From Lachnospiraceae bacterium (GTDB taxonomy: Bacteria > Bacillota > Clostridia > Lachnospirales > Lachnospiraceae): a stretch of DNA of 64,000 nucleotides. A model generated the notes under the pieces. The model was not told the DNA's origin and did no database searches. It saw only the letters and a program-made list of their open reading frames with translations. The stretch is from positions 1 to 64,000 of the forward strand of contig JAFWOE010000007.1 in the NCBI GenBank assembly GCA_017509985.1, read 5' to 3'. How positions within the stretch are numbered: the stretch's first letter is position 1; every line of letters begins with the position of its first letter. Made by a program: the position numbers and the translations under genes. Of the stretch, positions 43,060 to 52,767 are shown one piece after another.

Positions 43060-43438
43060 TCGGCTTGGATGACTTTTTTACGAACGATCCGGGTAAAGTG
43101 ACTGCAGGATGAAGAATCAGGCGTATTCGGCTCCTGATCCATTGACTATTCAAGGGATCTTTTTTAAAATAAAAAAATAATATATACAGCAGTAGGCGGG
43201 CAAAGAATCAACAGTTAAAGAAGAGGTATGATAAGAGTGATCAGATGAATAATAACAGCGGCGATGGCCGCGGGATCGTTTACGGAGCGGGCGTGGGTCC
43301 GAGGGGCCGTCAGTTTGACTCTTTAGGGATTTGAAATACGAATAATAGTCAGATTGGTTCAGAAATGGTGCAGTAAACATATTACACAAATACAGAAAAC
43401 CTTATAAAACAGGTTTTTTTGAAGGAGAATAAAGAAAA
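43060..43438 (+). other. Intergenic region before ychF with a GC-rich island
   Basis: AT-rich sequence surrounds a GC-rich block at about 43256-43316. On the plus strand the block lies in a 29-codon frame (43245-43334) that would encode a Gly-rich peptide (MNNNSGDGRGIVYGAGVGPR, then nine more residues). There is no good ribosome site, so I do not call a gene. The far end holds a short hairpin. Confidence 0.35.
43396..43420 (+). terminator. Short hairpin with T-run upstream of ychF
   Basis: AAAACCT / AGGTTTT with an eight-base loop and a T-run, ending just before the ychF ribosome site (GAAGGAG). It could terminate upstream transcription or attenuate ychF. Confidence 0.55.
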
Positions 43439-44566
43439 ATGAAATTAGGTATCGTCGGCCTTCCGAACGTCGGAAAGAGCACACTTTTTAACGCGATCAC
43501 AGGAACAGCAAACGCCCAGGCGGCAAACTATCCTTTCTGTACGATAGAGCCGAACACAGGCATTGTGGCCGTACCGGACGAGCGGCTGGACAAGCTTGCG
43601 GAGATCTGGGAGACAAATAAAAAGACTCCTGCTGTAGTGGAGTTTGTCGATATCGCAGGGCTTGTAAAAGGAGCGAGTCAGGGAGCCGGACTCGGGAACA
43701 AGTTCCTCGGGCATATCCGCGAGTGTGACGCAATTATCCATGTGGTCCGCTGCTTTGATGACGACAATATCACGCACGTGGTGGAAGACGCGACGAAGCC
43801 GGCGCCTGTCGATCCGGATGGCGATATTGAGTGCATCGATCTGGAACTGATCATGTCGGACCTTGAAATGGCCCAGAACCGTCTGAACAAACATGCGAGA
43901 GCAGCCAAAACGGGCAATAAAGAAGCAAAGGCGGAGCTTCTGTGGCTGGAACCCCTGATCGAGCATCTCGGCAGAGGCCAGAGCGCAAGGACTTTTGAGT
44001 TCGACGAAAAGGATGACGCGCAGCAGCTGGCATTGAAGGAGCTCGGACTTCTTTCCATGAAGCCGATAATCTATGCTTGCAATATGGACGACGACGGGGC
44101 TGCAGACCCGGAATCAAACGAGTATTACCAGATCGTGAAAAAGCGTGCGGATGTTGAAGGAGCGCAGGTGATCGCCATCTGCGCGAAGACAGAGGAGGAC
44201 CTGGCGGAGCTGGACGAAGAGGAAAAAGCGGAGTTCATGGCGGATCTGGGACTGTCCGAATCAGGCCTCAACCGTCTGATCAAGGCAAGCTATGAACTGC
44301 TCGGGCTGATCTCCTTCCTGACAGACGGAAAGAAGGAGTGCCGCGCATGGACGATTAAAAAAGGCACCAAGGCGCCCCAGGCAGCTGGAAAGATCCATTC
44401 GGATTTCGAACGCGGATTCATCCGCGCCCAGGTCATCGGGTTTGAGGATCTGAAGGCGGCGGATTATGACTATGCAGCCGTAAGAAGCAGGGGCCAGCAG
44501 CGCACGGAAGGAAAAGAATACATCGTCAAGGACGGAGATGTGATCGAATTTCTGTTCAACGTTTAA
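43439..44566 (+). CDS. ychF: Ribosome-associated ATPase/GTPase YchF (Obg family)
   Basis: A 375-residue, full-length YchF. The G1 loop is GLPNVGKST (7-15), followed by ANYPFCTIEPN, DIAGLVKGASQGAGLGN (G3) and NMDD at the G4 position, which in this family favours ATP over GTP. A coiled-coil insert and a C-terminal TGS domain (AWTIKKGTKAPQAAGKIHSDFERGF) follow. It binds ribosomes and affects translation and stress responses. GAAGGAG lies upstream. typA follows after 77 bp on the same strand. Confidence 0.97.
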   Translation: MKLGIVGLPNVGKSTLFNAITGTANAQAANYPFCTIEPNTGIVAVPDERLDKLAEIWETNKKTPAVVEFVDIAGLVKGASQGAGLGNKFLGHIRECDAIIHVVRCFDDDNITHVVEDATKPAPVDPDGDIECIDLELIMSDLEMAQNRLNKHARAAKTGNKEAKAELLWLEPLIEHLGRGQSARTFEFDEKDDAQQLALKELGLLSMKPIIYACNMDDDGAADPESNEYYQIVKKRADVEGAQVIAICAKTEEDLAELDEEEKAEFMADLGLSESGLNRLIKASYELLGLISFLTDGKKECRAWTIKKGTKAPQAAGKIHSDFERGFIRAQVIGFEDLKAADYDYAAVRSRGQQRTEGKEYIVKDGDVIEFLFNV

Positions 44567-44643
44567 GATGCCTTGCTGACTTGCGGACGGGCTGTATACG
44601 CCTGTGTACGCCATAAAATGATACATTTCGGGAAAGAAGATCA

Positions 44644-46479
44644 ATGATAATCAAAAGAGACAATATAAGAAACGTAGCGATTATTGCGCACGTCGATCAT
44701 GGCAAGACGACCCTGGTCGACGCGCTTTTAAAGCAGAGCGGGGTATTCCGGGAAAACCAGGATGTGGCCGAGCGCGTCATGGATTCCAACGATCTGGAAA
44801 GAGAACGCGGGATCACCATCCTTTCCAAGAACACGGCTGTCTTTTATAAAGACACCAAGATCAATATTATCGATACACCGGGACATGCGGATTTCGGAGG
44901 AGAAGTCGAACGTGTGCTGAAGATGGTCAACGGCGTTATACTGCTTGTCGACGCGTTCGAAGGCCCGATGCCCCAGACCAAATTTGTCCTGCGGAAAGCT
45001 CTGGAACTGGATCTGACGGTCATCGTCTGCATCAACAAGGTCGACCGCGACGAGGCAAGGCCGGATGAGGTCGAAGAAGAAGTCCTTGAGCTGCTGCTGG
45101 ACCTGGATGCCTCCGACGAGCAGCTGGACTGTGCGTTCGTTTATGCATCGGCAAAGAAGGGCTGGGCGGTAAAGGAACTCGGTGACGAAGAGAAGGATAT
45201 GACCCCCCTGTTCGAAACGATCCTGGAGCGCATCCCTGCGCCGGAGGGAGATCCGGATGCCGGGACCCAGGTCCTGATCTCCACGATCGATTATAACGAA
45301 TATGTCGGAAGGATCGGCGTCGGCAAGGTGGACAACGGTAAGATCGCGGTCAACCAGGAAGTCCTGCTGGCCAATCACTTCGATCCGGAGAAGCAGAAGA
45401 AGGTCAAAATCAGCAAACTGTACGAATTTGACGGTCTGGACAAGGTCGACGTAAAGGAGGCCGGGATCGGCTCGATCGTAGCGATCTCGGGCATTCCCGA
45501 TATCCATATCGGCGATACGCTCTGTGATCCGGAAGATCCGCATCCGATTCCTTTCCAGAAGATCTCGGAGCCCACGATCTCCATGAACTTCTGCGTCAAT
45601 GATTCGCCGCTGGCCGGCCAGTCCGGGAAGTATATCACATCAAGACATATCCGTGACCGGCTTTTCCGTGAACTGAATACGGACGTAAGCCTCCGGGTGG
45701 AAGAGACCGATTCGCCGGATACGTTCAAGGTCTCCGGACGCGGTGAACTGCATCTTTCCGTGCTGATCGAGACCATGCGCCGTGAAGGATATGAATTTGC
45801 GGTCAGCAAGGCGGAAGTCATTTACCGTTATGACGAAAAAGGCAAAAAACTCGAACCCATGGAACTGGCATATATTGACGTTCCGGAGGAGTATTCGGGT
45901 TCCGTGATCTCGGCGCTGAGCGAGCGGAAGGGCGAGCTGGTCGGCATGAAGATCGGCAGCAGCGGAGATTCGCGGCTCGAGTTCTCGATCCCCGCAAGGG
46001 GGCTGATCGGGTTCCGGGGCGGCTTCCTGACGATGACCAAAGGCACGGGCGTCATGAATACAGTATATGACGATTATGCCCCGTATAAGGGGGATATCGA
46101 ATTTCGGAAACAGGGCTCGCTGATCGCGTTCGAAGCCGGAGAAGCCGTAACCTACGGTCTTTTCCAGGCACAGGCCAGGGGGGCGCTCTTTATCGGGCCG
46201 GGAGAAAAAGTCTATTCCGGCATGGTGATCGGGCAGTGTGCGAAACCGGAAGATATCGAGCTGAACGTCTGCAAGACAAAGCATCTTACCAACACACGAT
46301 CTTCTTCTGCGGATGAAGCGCTAATCCTTACCCCGCCCAGGATCCTTTCCCTGGAGCAGGCGCTGGAGTTTATCGATACGGACGAACTGCTGGAGGTAAC
46401 GCCCGACGCCCTCCGGATCCGTAAGAGACAGCTGGACTCCAGACTGCGCAAGCGTGAGATGATGAATCATAAAAATTAA
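44644..46479 (+). CDS. typA: Translational GTPase TypA/BipA
   Basis: A 611-residue ribosome-binding GTPase. G1 is AHVDHGKTT (15-23), then RERGITI (switch I), [14 protein letters not shown] (G3) and NKVD (G4); EF-G-like domains III and V and the BipA-specific C-terminal domain follow ([14 protein letters not shown]...[11 protein letters not shown]). It assists 50S assembly and adaptation to cold or stress. The start has GGGAAAGAAGA, a modest ribosome site. Length and domain order are standard. Confidence 0.97.
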   Translation: MIIKRDNIRNVAIIAHVDHGKTTLVDALLKQSGVFRENQDVAERVMDSNDLERERGITILSKNTAVFYKDTKINIIDTPGHADFGGEVERVLKMVNGVILLVDAFEGPMPQTKFVLRKALELDLTVIVCINKVDRDEARPDEVEEEVLELLLDLDASDEQLDCAFVYASAKKGWAVKELGDEEKDMTPLFETILERIPAPEGDPDAGTQVLISTIDYNEYVGRIGVGKVDNGKIAVNQEVLLANHFDPEKQKKVKISKLYEFDGLDKVDVKEAGIGSIVAISGIPDIHIGDTLCDPEDPHPIPFQKISEPTISMNFCVNDSPLAGQSGKYITSRHIRDRLFRELNTDVSLRVEETDSPDTFKVSGRGELHLSVLIETMRREGYEFAVSKAEVIYRYDEKGKKLEPMELAYIDVPEEYSGSVISALSERKGELVGMKIGSSGDSRLEFSIPARGLIGFRGGFLTMTKGTGVMNTVYDDYAPYKGDIEFRKQGSLIAFEAGEAVTYGLFQAQARGALFIGPGEKVYSGMVIGQCAKPEDIELNVCKTKHLTNTRSSSADEALILTPPRILSLEQALEFIDTDELLEVTPDALRIRKRQLDSRLRKREMMNHKN

Positions 46480-46483
46480 CGGT

Positions 46484-46780
46484 TGACAATGCTTTTTATT
46501 GGTGTTAACATTGCCGTAATTTAAGTTTTAAAGGCGTTGATGAAGACGGTCGAAGGAAATGCGCAAAGAGAAGCGGTGGTTGGTGCAAACCGTAAGCAGG
46601 AACTTCAGGTACCCATCACTTCTGAGCCGGGAACAAGAAAGCGAAAGTGATTAGATGTTCTCCGTGAGCCTGCGTTAAGGGATAGGACTTGATGGAGTCT
46701 GAAGTGGCAGCGCAAGCTGCAAGTTGAGTGGTACCGCGGGTTATTATGGCTCGTCTCAATGTTTTGAGACGGGCTTTTTG
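46484..46780 (+). promoter_or_regulatory. T-box leader (candidate Ile specifier) with promoter and terminator
   Basis: A promoter TTGACA-N17-TAACAT starts at 46484. The leader contains AGAGA, GGTGCAAACC (the stem I apical pair), and the T-box bulge GTGGTACCGCGG at 46728-46739. The terminator is GCTCGTCTCAA/TTGAGACGGGC then TTTTT (46749-46779). Aligned by its distance to TGAGC, the specifier is ATC at 46615-46617, followed by A, implying tRNA-Ile; the bulge base T would pair with the A discriminator. It should allow expression when the cognate tRNA is uncharged. The specifier call is less certain than the T-box itself. Confidence 0.85.
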
Positions 46781-46887
46781 TATGGACTTCACAGCAGACT
46801 GCCGAAAACAGTTTACCGGAAAATGCCTTACAGAATCAAAAACCGTCCGTTTCAGGAACAAACCGGATCTGATTGGAGGAAAAGAAC

Positions 46888-49158
46888 ATGAATGAATCAG
46901 TTGCATCTGCAAAGCTTGCCGAAATAGCCGAAAGAATAAGGAATATGCGGGAGATCATCGGCTTCAGCGTGGAAAAAATGGCGGAGCTGACCGAAGTAAG
47001 CGAGGAAGATTACCGGCTTTATGAGTCCGGTACGGTCGACCTGCCTTTTACGTTCCTTCACAAATGCACTCTGGCTTTCGGTATAGGCATGACCGATATC
47101 CTGGAAGGCCACAGCGCAAAGCTTTCCGGTTACATGGTCACCAGAAAAGGCAAGGGACCTGTTACCGCAAAGGAAGAAGGCATCGTCATCCAGAACATGG
47201 CCGGAATGTTCAAGAACAGGCTTGCCACGCCTTACTGGGTTACTTACGAATACGATGAAAAGCTGCAGGACCAGCCCATCCATACGGTTACGCACGCAGG
47301 TCAGGAATTCGACCTTGTCTTAAGCGGTGCAATGAAAATACGTATCGGAGATCATGTTGAAACGCTGGAAGAAGGCGACAGTATTTTTTATAAAAGCTCA
47401 ACACCTCACGGCATGATCGCCATCGGCGGGGAAAAATGCGTATTCCTCTCCATGATCATGGCCGGATCGATCCAGGAACAGAAATTCGAGACGGAAAACA
47501 GGGATAAGCAGGTCTTCAAAAACCCGCTCATCAGCGACAGATTCGTTAAGGCGGAGGAGAACGAACGCGGTGAGCTGCAGCATATCAGCTTTACCAATAC
47601 CGAGCATTTCAACTTCGGCTATGACATCGTAGATGAGATCGCGGCCCAGTATCCCTATAAGACAGCCATGGTTCATATCTCAAATGATATGACCGAGCGC
47701 AGATTCACTTTCAGGGAGATCTCGGAAGAGTCTTCCAGGGCAGCTGCATATTTTTCAAAACTCGGCATCAAAAAGGGCGACAAGGTCATGCTCGTGCTGA
47801 AGAGACATTATCAGTTCTGGTTCTCGATCGTTGCCCTTCATAAGATGGGGGCCATCGCGATCCCGGCTACAAACCAGCTGCTGCAGCATGATTTCACCTA
47901 CAGGTTCCAGGCAGGGGAAGTGAAGGCTATCGTCTGTACAGCGGACGGCGATACTGCCCATCAGGCGGAACTGGCCGAAAAGGAATGCGGCCTTGACCTT
48001 ATCAAAATCGTAGCCAACGGTGAAAAGGAAGGCTGGCATAACTTTGATACGGAATACAAAGAATGTGAAGCATCCTTCCCGCGTACGGATGAAACGCCGG
48101 GAGGCGATGACCCGATGCTCATGTTCTTCACATCAGGCACTACCGGATATCCCAAGATCGCCGCGCACAGCTATAAATACGCCCTCGGACATTACGTTAC
48201 CGCCAAATACTGGCACTGGGTCGAGAGAAACGGCCTGCATTTCACGATCTCCGAGACCGGCTGGGGCAAGGCTTTGTGGGGCAAACTTTACGGACAGTGG
48301 CTCTGCGAGGGAGCGGTCTTCGTATATGACTTTGACCGTTTTGACGCGGAGAAAGTCCTCCCCATGTTTGCAAAATACAATATCACGACTTTCTGTGCGC
48401 CTCCGACGATCTACCGGATGCTCATAAAGCAGGATATTTCCAAATACGACCTTTCGTCCATCAAGCATGCGACAACGGCCGGCGAAGCGCTTAACCCCGA
48501 AGTGTTCTATCAATTCGAAAAGATCACCGGGCTGAAGATCGCGGAAGGTTTCGGACAGACGGAGATGACCCTGGGACTGGCAAACCTGACCGGAGACAAG
48601 ATCAAGCCCGGCTCCATGGGAAAACCTGTCCCGGATTACGGTATCGACCTTGTGGATGAAAACGGCAATACTGTTCCGGATGGTGAGAACGGAGAAGTCG
48701 TTATTCACGTTTCCAAAGAAAACAGGCAGTGCGGCATCTTCCTCGAATACTATAAGGATGCCGAAAAGACCAATGAATGCTGGCATGACGGACTTTATCA
48801 TACCGGAGACCTTGCATGGAGAGACGAGGACGGTTATTATTGGTATGTAGGACGTGCGGACGATGTCATCAAATCATCGGGATACCGTATCGGACCTGCG
48901 GAAATAGAGAACGTCATCATGGAACTGCCTTATGTGCTTGAGTGCGGGGTCTCCCCGGCGCCGGACGAAGTACGAGGCCAGGTCGTCAAGGCCAGCATCG
49001 TGCTTGTTAATGGTAAGGAAGGGACCGAGGAACTCAAGAAAGAGATCCAGAATTACGTCAAGGCCCATACCGCGCCTTACAAATATCCGAGGATCGTCGT
49101 TTTCCGTGATGAACTGCCGAAGACCATAAGCGGAAAGATCCAGAGGAATCTGCTGTAA
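46888..49158 (+). CDS. HTH-cupin-acyl-CoA synthetase fusion
   Basis: A 756-residue three-part protein. Residues 11-66 form an XRE-type HTH; about 135-190 a cupin (HAGQEFDLVLSG...EGDSIFYKSSTPHG); about 230-756 an AMP-forming acyl-CoA synthetase with FFTSGTTGYPK, EGFGQTEM, YHTGDLAWRDEDGYYWYVGRADD and the catalytic Lys in TISGKIQRN. The ligase resembles medium-chain/ACSM-type acid-CoA ligases. The start ATG has GGAGG eight bases upstream. It may activate an acid and sense it too. It sits behind a T-box, unusual for an acyl-CoA ligase. Confidence 0.92.
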   Translation: MNESVASAKLAEIAERIRNMREIIGFSVEKMAELTEVSEEDYRLYESGTVDLPFTFLHKCTLAFGIGMTDILEGHSAKLSGYMVTRKGKGPVTAKEEGIVIQNMAGMFKNRLATPYWVTYEYDEKLQDQPIHTVTHAGQEFDLVLSGAMKIRIGDHVETLEEGDSIFYKSSTPHGMIAIGGEKCVFLSMIMAGSIQEQKFETENRDKQVFKNPLISDRFVKAEENERGELQHISFTNTEHFNFGYDIVDEIAAQYPYKTAMVHISNDMTERRFTFREISEESSRAAAYFSKLGIKKGDKVMLVLKRHYQFWFSIVALHKMGAIAIPATNQLLQHDFTYRFQAGEVKAIVCTADGDTAHQAELAEKECGLDLIKIVANGEKEGWHNFDTEYKECEASFPRTDETPGGDDPMLMFFTSGTTGYPKIAAHSYKYALGHYVTAKYWHWVERNGLHFTISETGWGKALWGKLYGQWLCEGAVFVYDFDRFDAEKVLPMFAKYNITTFCAPPTIYRMLIKQDISKYDLSSIKHATTAGEALNPEVFYQFEKITGLKIAEGFGQTEMTLGLANLTGDKIKPGSMGKPVPDYGIDLVDENGNTVPDGENGEVVIHVSKENRQCGIFLEYYKDAEKTNECWHDGLYHTGDLAWRDEDGYYWYVGRADDVIKSSGYRIGPAEIENVIMELPYVLECGVSPAPDEVRGQVVKASIVLVNGKEGTEELKKEIQNYVKAHTAPYKYPRIVVFRDELPKTISGKIQRNLL

Positions 49159-49194
49159 AGCGTTTCAGAACAGCCTGAAAAAAGGCAGAAGCAG

Positions 49195-49232
49195 TAAAAC
49201 AGCCCGGATCGTTGATCCGGGCTGTCTGCTTA
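49195..49232 (+). terminator. Terminator of the HTH-cupin-ligase gene
   Basis: An 11-bp perfect stem (CAGCCCGGATC / GATCCGGGCTG) with a three-base loop is followed by TCTGCTTA; the T-run is weak. Confidence 0.75.
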
Positions 49233-49306
49233 AGCGAAGAAAACCGGGAATTGCCCGGGATCCGATGGCTTTACGGAGTTTCGGCAAGAAAGGACAGAGG
49301 TTAACT

Positions 49307-50002
49307 ATGATTCTTGTTTTTCTGATTGCGGCCGGACCTGCGATCCTGATGTTCCGATACGTATACAAAAAAGATACAATCGAAAAAGAACCGCGGTCCC
49401 TGCTGTGGAAGCTGGTGATCTTCGGGGCACTGTCTGTGATCCTGGCACTGATCCTGGAACTGGTCGGCGGCACGATCCTCGTTCATTTTATCCCGAACGA
49501 GTATTCGCGATCCTACATTTTGACCGAGATGTTCATCGTTGTGGCGCTTTCGGAAGAACTGTCCAAATTCCTGGCGCTGAAGCTCGGTTCCTGGAGGAAC
49601 CCGGCGTTCAACTATACATTTGACGGCCTGATCTATGCGATCTGCGTCGCGATCGGCTTTTCCGTGGTCGAAGACATCATGTACATAGCCTCGACCAGCC
49701 TGGCGACCGGCATTGTCAGGGCCCTGACCTTTATACCCGGGCACTTCGGGTTTGCGGTGTTTACAGGCCTGGTCTATTCCAAAGCGCGCGAAGCGGCCAA
49801 CAAAGGAAACCGGGGCGCCGCCGCCGGATATCAGTTCCTTGCGGTCATACTGGGAACGGTCATGCACGGCTTCTATGACTCGTGCCTGAGCTTCGGAACG
49901 AACCTGACCATCGTCTTTTTCCTTGTCTTTGTGGTCGCCATGTACATCGCCGTATTTCTTATGATACGGAAGGCCTCGCTGAAAGACCGGCTGATAGGAT
50001 GA
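49307..50002 (+). CDS. PrsW-family intramembrane metalloprotease
   Basis: A 231-residue membrane protein with about seven TM helices. The glutamate pair in ALSEELSKFLALK, the FSVVEDIMY segment and two later histidines (IPGHFGF and VMHGFYDS) match the PrsW/CPBP-like active site. In Bacillus, PrsW performs site-1 cleavage of an anti-sigma factor; no such partner is adjacent here. The start is Met15 of the longest frame, where GAGG is seven bases upstream. Confidence 0.9.
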   Translation: MILVFLIAAGPAILMFRYVYKKDTIEKEPRSLLWKLVIFGALSVILALILELVGGTILVHFIPNEYSRSYILTEMFIVVALSEELSKFLALKLGSWRNPAFNYTFDGLIYAICVAIGFSVVEDIMYIASTSLATGIVRALTFIPGHFGFAVFTGLVYSKAREAANKGNRGAAAGYQFLAVILGTVMHGFYDSCLSFGTNLTIVFFLVFVVAMYIAVFLMIRKASLKDRLIG

Positions 50003-50066
50003 GGCTATTGGATGATTAATAAGTGTTTGAAGTGAAAAGCCTTTTGAGAAGAAAGGCATAACATAG

Positions 50067-50097
50067 TTGTATATACACGGATTTTTTGTGCTATAAT
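50067..50097 (+). promoter_or_regulatory. Putative promoter of the TIR-domain gene
   Basis: TTGTAT (50067-50072) and a perfect TATAAT (50092-50097) are separated by 19 bp, slightly long. The gene starts 63 bp downstream. Confidence 0.45.
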
Positions 50098-50159
50098 CAA
50101 CAGGAAACAGGAAACAGGGACGGAATGATCCGGGACAACTTCCAGGAGTGTGAATTCAG

Positions 50160-52751
50160 ATGACAAAACCATTATCCCCGTATAAAGGAAATGAACCGTA
50201 TATTTTTATCAGCTATGCCCATCGTGACAGTGAAAAGGTCTTTCCCATCATCCGGAAACTGCAGGATGCATCCTACCGTGTATGGTATGACGAAGGTGTG
50301 GATCCCGGAACAGAGTGGGATGATAATATCGCCGGATACATCAACCGCTGTTCTGTTTTAGTCGCTTTTCTGACCGACAATTATGTCGCTTCAAAGAACT
50401 GCAAGGACGAGATCAGCTACTCGAGGGAGCTTGATAAAAATCAGCTTCTGGTTTATCTGGAGGATGATCTTGACCTTCCGGACGGCCTGAAAATGCGGCT
50501 GAACCGGCTCCAGGCGGTCTTCTGGAACCGATATGGAAATGATGACGATGCATTTAAGGCCCTGTGCGGTGCACCGGTCCTCGGCGTCTGCAAGAAAACG
50601 GAAACAGCTTCTGAACAGGACGATACCGAAAGGCATGACGCCATCACGCAGAATACTTCACAGCTGGAAAAAAGTGCGGATCCCGTCCGGTTAAAGCTTA
50701 AAAAACCGGCTATTATAGGTTTATGCGCAGCCGCTGCTGCGCTTGTTGTGATCCTGGCCGTTATCTTTGGAAGCCGAAAATCCGGCCCGGAACCGGCGGA
50801 GACGCCGTCGTCCGTGTCTTCCGTAGAAACGGTCCGTTCCGGTCCGTCGGATTCAGACGCCGCCGTGACAAAGTCTCTGGAGGAGACAGCCGTATCTTCC
50901 GTGGAAGAGGCGGCGGAAGAGGCACAGACAGCTGTTGATGTGGAAAACTCGGAGCATGTCGTTCTGACCGCAGACGAGGAAATGACGGATGATGAATTCT
51001 CTGCGGCTGTGGAGATCCTGAAAGACCGTCTGGATATCCTCACCGACGGCAGTTCATATCAGATGACCCCGGAGGACAGAACCATCGATCTCTGGATTCC
51101 GAAGGACTGCCTTGCCAACCAGGACATCATGTATACGCTGCGCTGCTATCTTTCCCGTTCCATCGATCTCTACGCTTTTGAGAATCTCAGTGAGGGGAGC
51201 GGCTGGACCGGCAATTACGGGAGGATCCAGATCGAGCGTAATGAAGTGGAGCAGGTTTCGATCCGGCACGGCGCTGTCGTCGGTGCGGACAGCAGCCAAC
51301 TGGCTGCATGCGGCATTGAGAGCGGGACTTATGATTATATCGAGCTTGTATTGACGGACGAAGGTGCGAAACGCCTGGCCGAAGAGTCCGAAACCTGGGA
51401 AGACGGACTGTCTTTCGCACAGGATATGGAGAATTCACCGTGGTATTATTACTACACGGTTCCAGGCAAGGATGGAAAGACATTTAATCTGATCAATTCG
51501 GATCAGGAAGAGCGTTTTTCCAAGTTGATGGTTTACAATTATACACATGACAGGATCGCCAGAGGTTTCTGGATCTCACAGGATCTCAACGAGATCACCG
51601 AATGGGAGCAGATCGAAGAAGCGGAGGTCACACCTGGAAAGAATCAGTGCAATGCGGATAATTTTACAGAGCAGACCATAACCTTTGAACTGAAGGGGTA
51701 TCAGTCTGAGTATACAAAAGGCGAATGGTATGATCTGAACGCTGCGTTCAAGGAACGGCTGGACGCCCTGGAGATCCCGTACGCGTTTGCCCTGCGCGTA
51801 GAGGATAGCGCTACCATTGCAACGGTAAGATGTCCGATGCGTCATATGGGAGTCAATATCCTCAATATCCTGGGGGAAAAGTACTTGACTGCACGCACCG
51901 GCTTTACCGAGCGGTCCCTCTATTCTTCGAGCGTATCGCTTTCCGTTAATGAAAAGAATTCCGGCAGCTATGAAGTGGAACTGGAAAGGACGTACGAAAG
52001 CAACACCGATCTCGAGAATCTTTCCCGGGCGGCTGTTGAAAGCGGCGGCGGTGTGATCACACTTTTCCTCGGAGACGTTCCGTGCCTTCAGACCAAAGTG
52101 AGCGAAGCCGTTACAGACGGCCGGCTTACTTTCGATCAGTTCTTCCTGACCAACAGCAAAGAGATAACAGAAGACTATGCCTGGTATGTGAATCTTCTGG
52201 ATACCGTATGGAACGGGACGCCGCTTCCAACGTCGTTCTCCCGGGAATCCCTGCAGTACAATCCGGATCCGGAGGGAAATCCTGCGAGGTACGAAGATTT
52301 TGAATTTGTCGATACGGAGTCGATGCTGACGGAGCAGGTCATTCAGGAAATCTGGCCCGGAGCGGAAGCTTTTTCAAACAGCAGCTCGACCCTGTATGTA
52401 AAGCTGGGCATGGAGATCGACGAGAAACTGCCGGAACAGAGCCTTGAACTGGCAGAAAAGATCTATAATGCTGTGGATTTCGAGAATTCTTATTATTCCG
52501 AAATACTGCTGTATCTGGTAGCAGAGAACAATTCGGTGCTGGAGCGTGCACGGATTTTCTTCCAGAAAGACTATTGCAGCTATGACAGCGATGAGCCGGG
52601 CTTCATCTATGCCAGAGGCATGTTCTTCGGAGGACGGCTGGAAGAGTATAAGGAATCGATGCAGGAAGCGGTAAAGAACAGCGAATTCTTTACCGGCCTG
52701 AATAAAGCCGATGAGGATCACACCTATTATGACTGGCAGTGGGAGTGGTAA
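50160..52751 (+). CDS. TIR-domain membrane protein with SecD-P1-like C-terminal region
   Basis: An 863-residue protein. The N-terminal TIR domain (about 13-125) has YIFISYAHRD, VWYDEGVDPG and SKNCKDEISYS, where Glu84 matches the catalytic Glu of NAD-cleaving TIR domains. A linker leads to one TM helix (about 182-203), a Ser/Glu-rich stretch, then about 650 outer residues. Residues ~260-420 (VEILKDRLDIL..., ELVLTDEGAKRLAEES) resemble the periplasmic P1 domain of SecD. No defence partner genes are adjacent. It could be a sensor with a cytoplasmic TIR or a divergent membrane protein; function unknown. Confidence 0.82.
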   Translation: MTKPLSPYKGNEPYIFISYAHRDSEKVFPIIRKLQDASYRVWYDEGVDPGTEWDDNIAGYINRCSVLVAFLTDNYVASKNCKDEISYSRELDKNQLLVYLEDDLDLPDGLKMRLNRLQAVFWNRYGNDDDAFKALCGAPVLGVCKKTETASEQDDTERHDAITQNTSQLEKSADPVRLKLKKPAIIGLCAAAAALVVILAVIFGSRKSGPEPAETPSSVSSVETVRSGPSDSDAAVTKSLEETAVSSVEEAAEEAQTAVDVENSEHVVLTADEEMTDDEFSAAVEILKDRLDILTDGSSYQMTPEDRTIDLWIPKDCLANQDIMYTLRCYLSRSIDLYAFENLSEGSGWTGNYGRIQIERNEVEQVSIRHGAVVGADSSQLAACGIESGTYDYIELVLTDEGAKRLAEESETWEDGLSFAQDMENSPWYYYYTVPGKDGKTFNLINSDQEERFSKLMVYNYTHDRIARGFWISQDLNEITEWEQIEEAEVTPGKNQCNADNFTEQTITFELKGYQSEYTKGEWYDLNAAFKERLDALEIPYAFALRVEDSATIATVRCPMRHMGVNILNILGEKYLTARTGFTERSLYSSSVSLSVNEKNSGSYEVELERTYESNTDLENLSRAAVESGGGVITLFLGDVPCLQTKVSEAVTDGRLTFDQFFLTNSKEITEDYAWYVNLLDTVWNGTPLPTSFSRESLQYNPDPEGNPARYEDFEFVDTESMLTEQVIQEIWPGAEAFSNSSSTLYVKLGMEIDEKLPEQSLELAEKIYNAVDFENSYYSEILLYLVAENNSVLERARIFFQKDYCSYDSDEPGFIYARGMFFGGRLEEYKESMQEAVKNSEFFTGLNKADEDHTYYDWQWEW

Positions 52752-52767
52752 TAGTATGATATCCGTT

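Noticed and set aside
46500..46516. GGTGTTAAC upstream of the T-box as a LysR half-site
   Set aside because: The partner GCGGAAGTAACT half is missing at the required spacing, and the sequence forms part of the T-box promoter.
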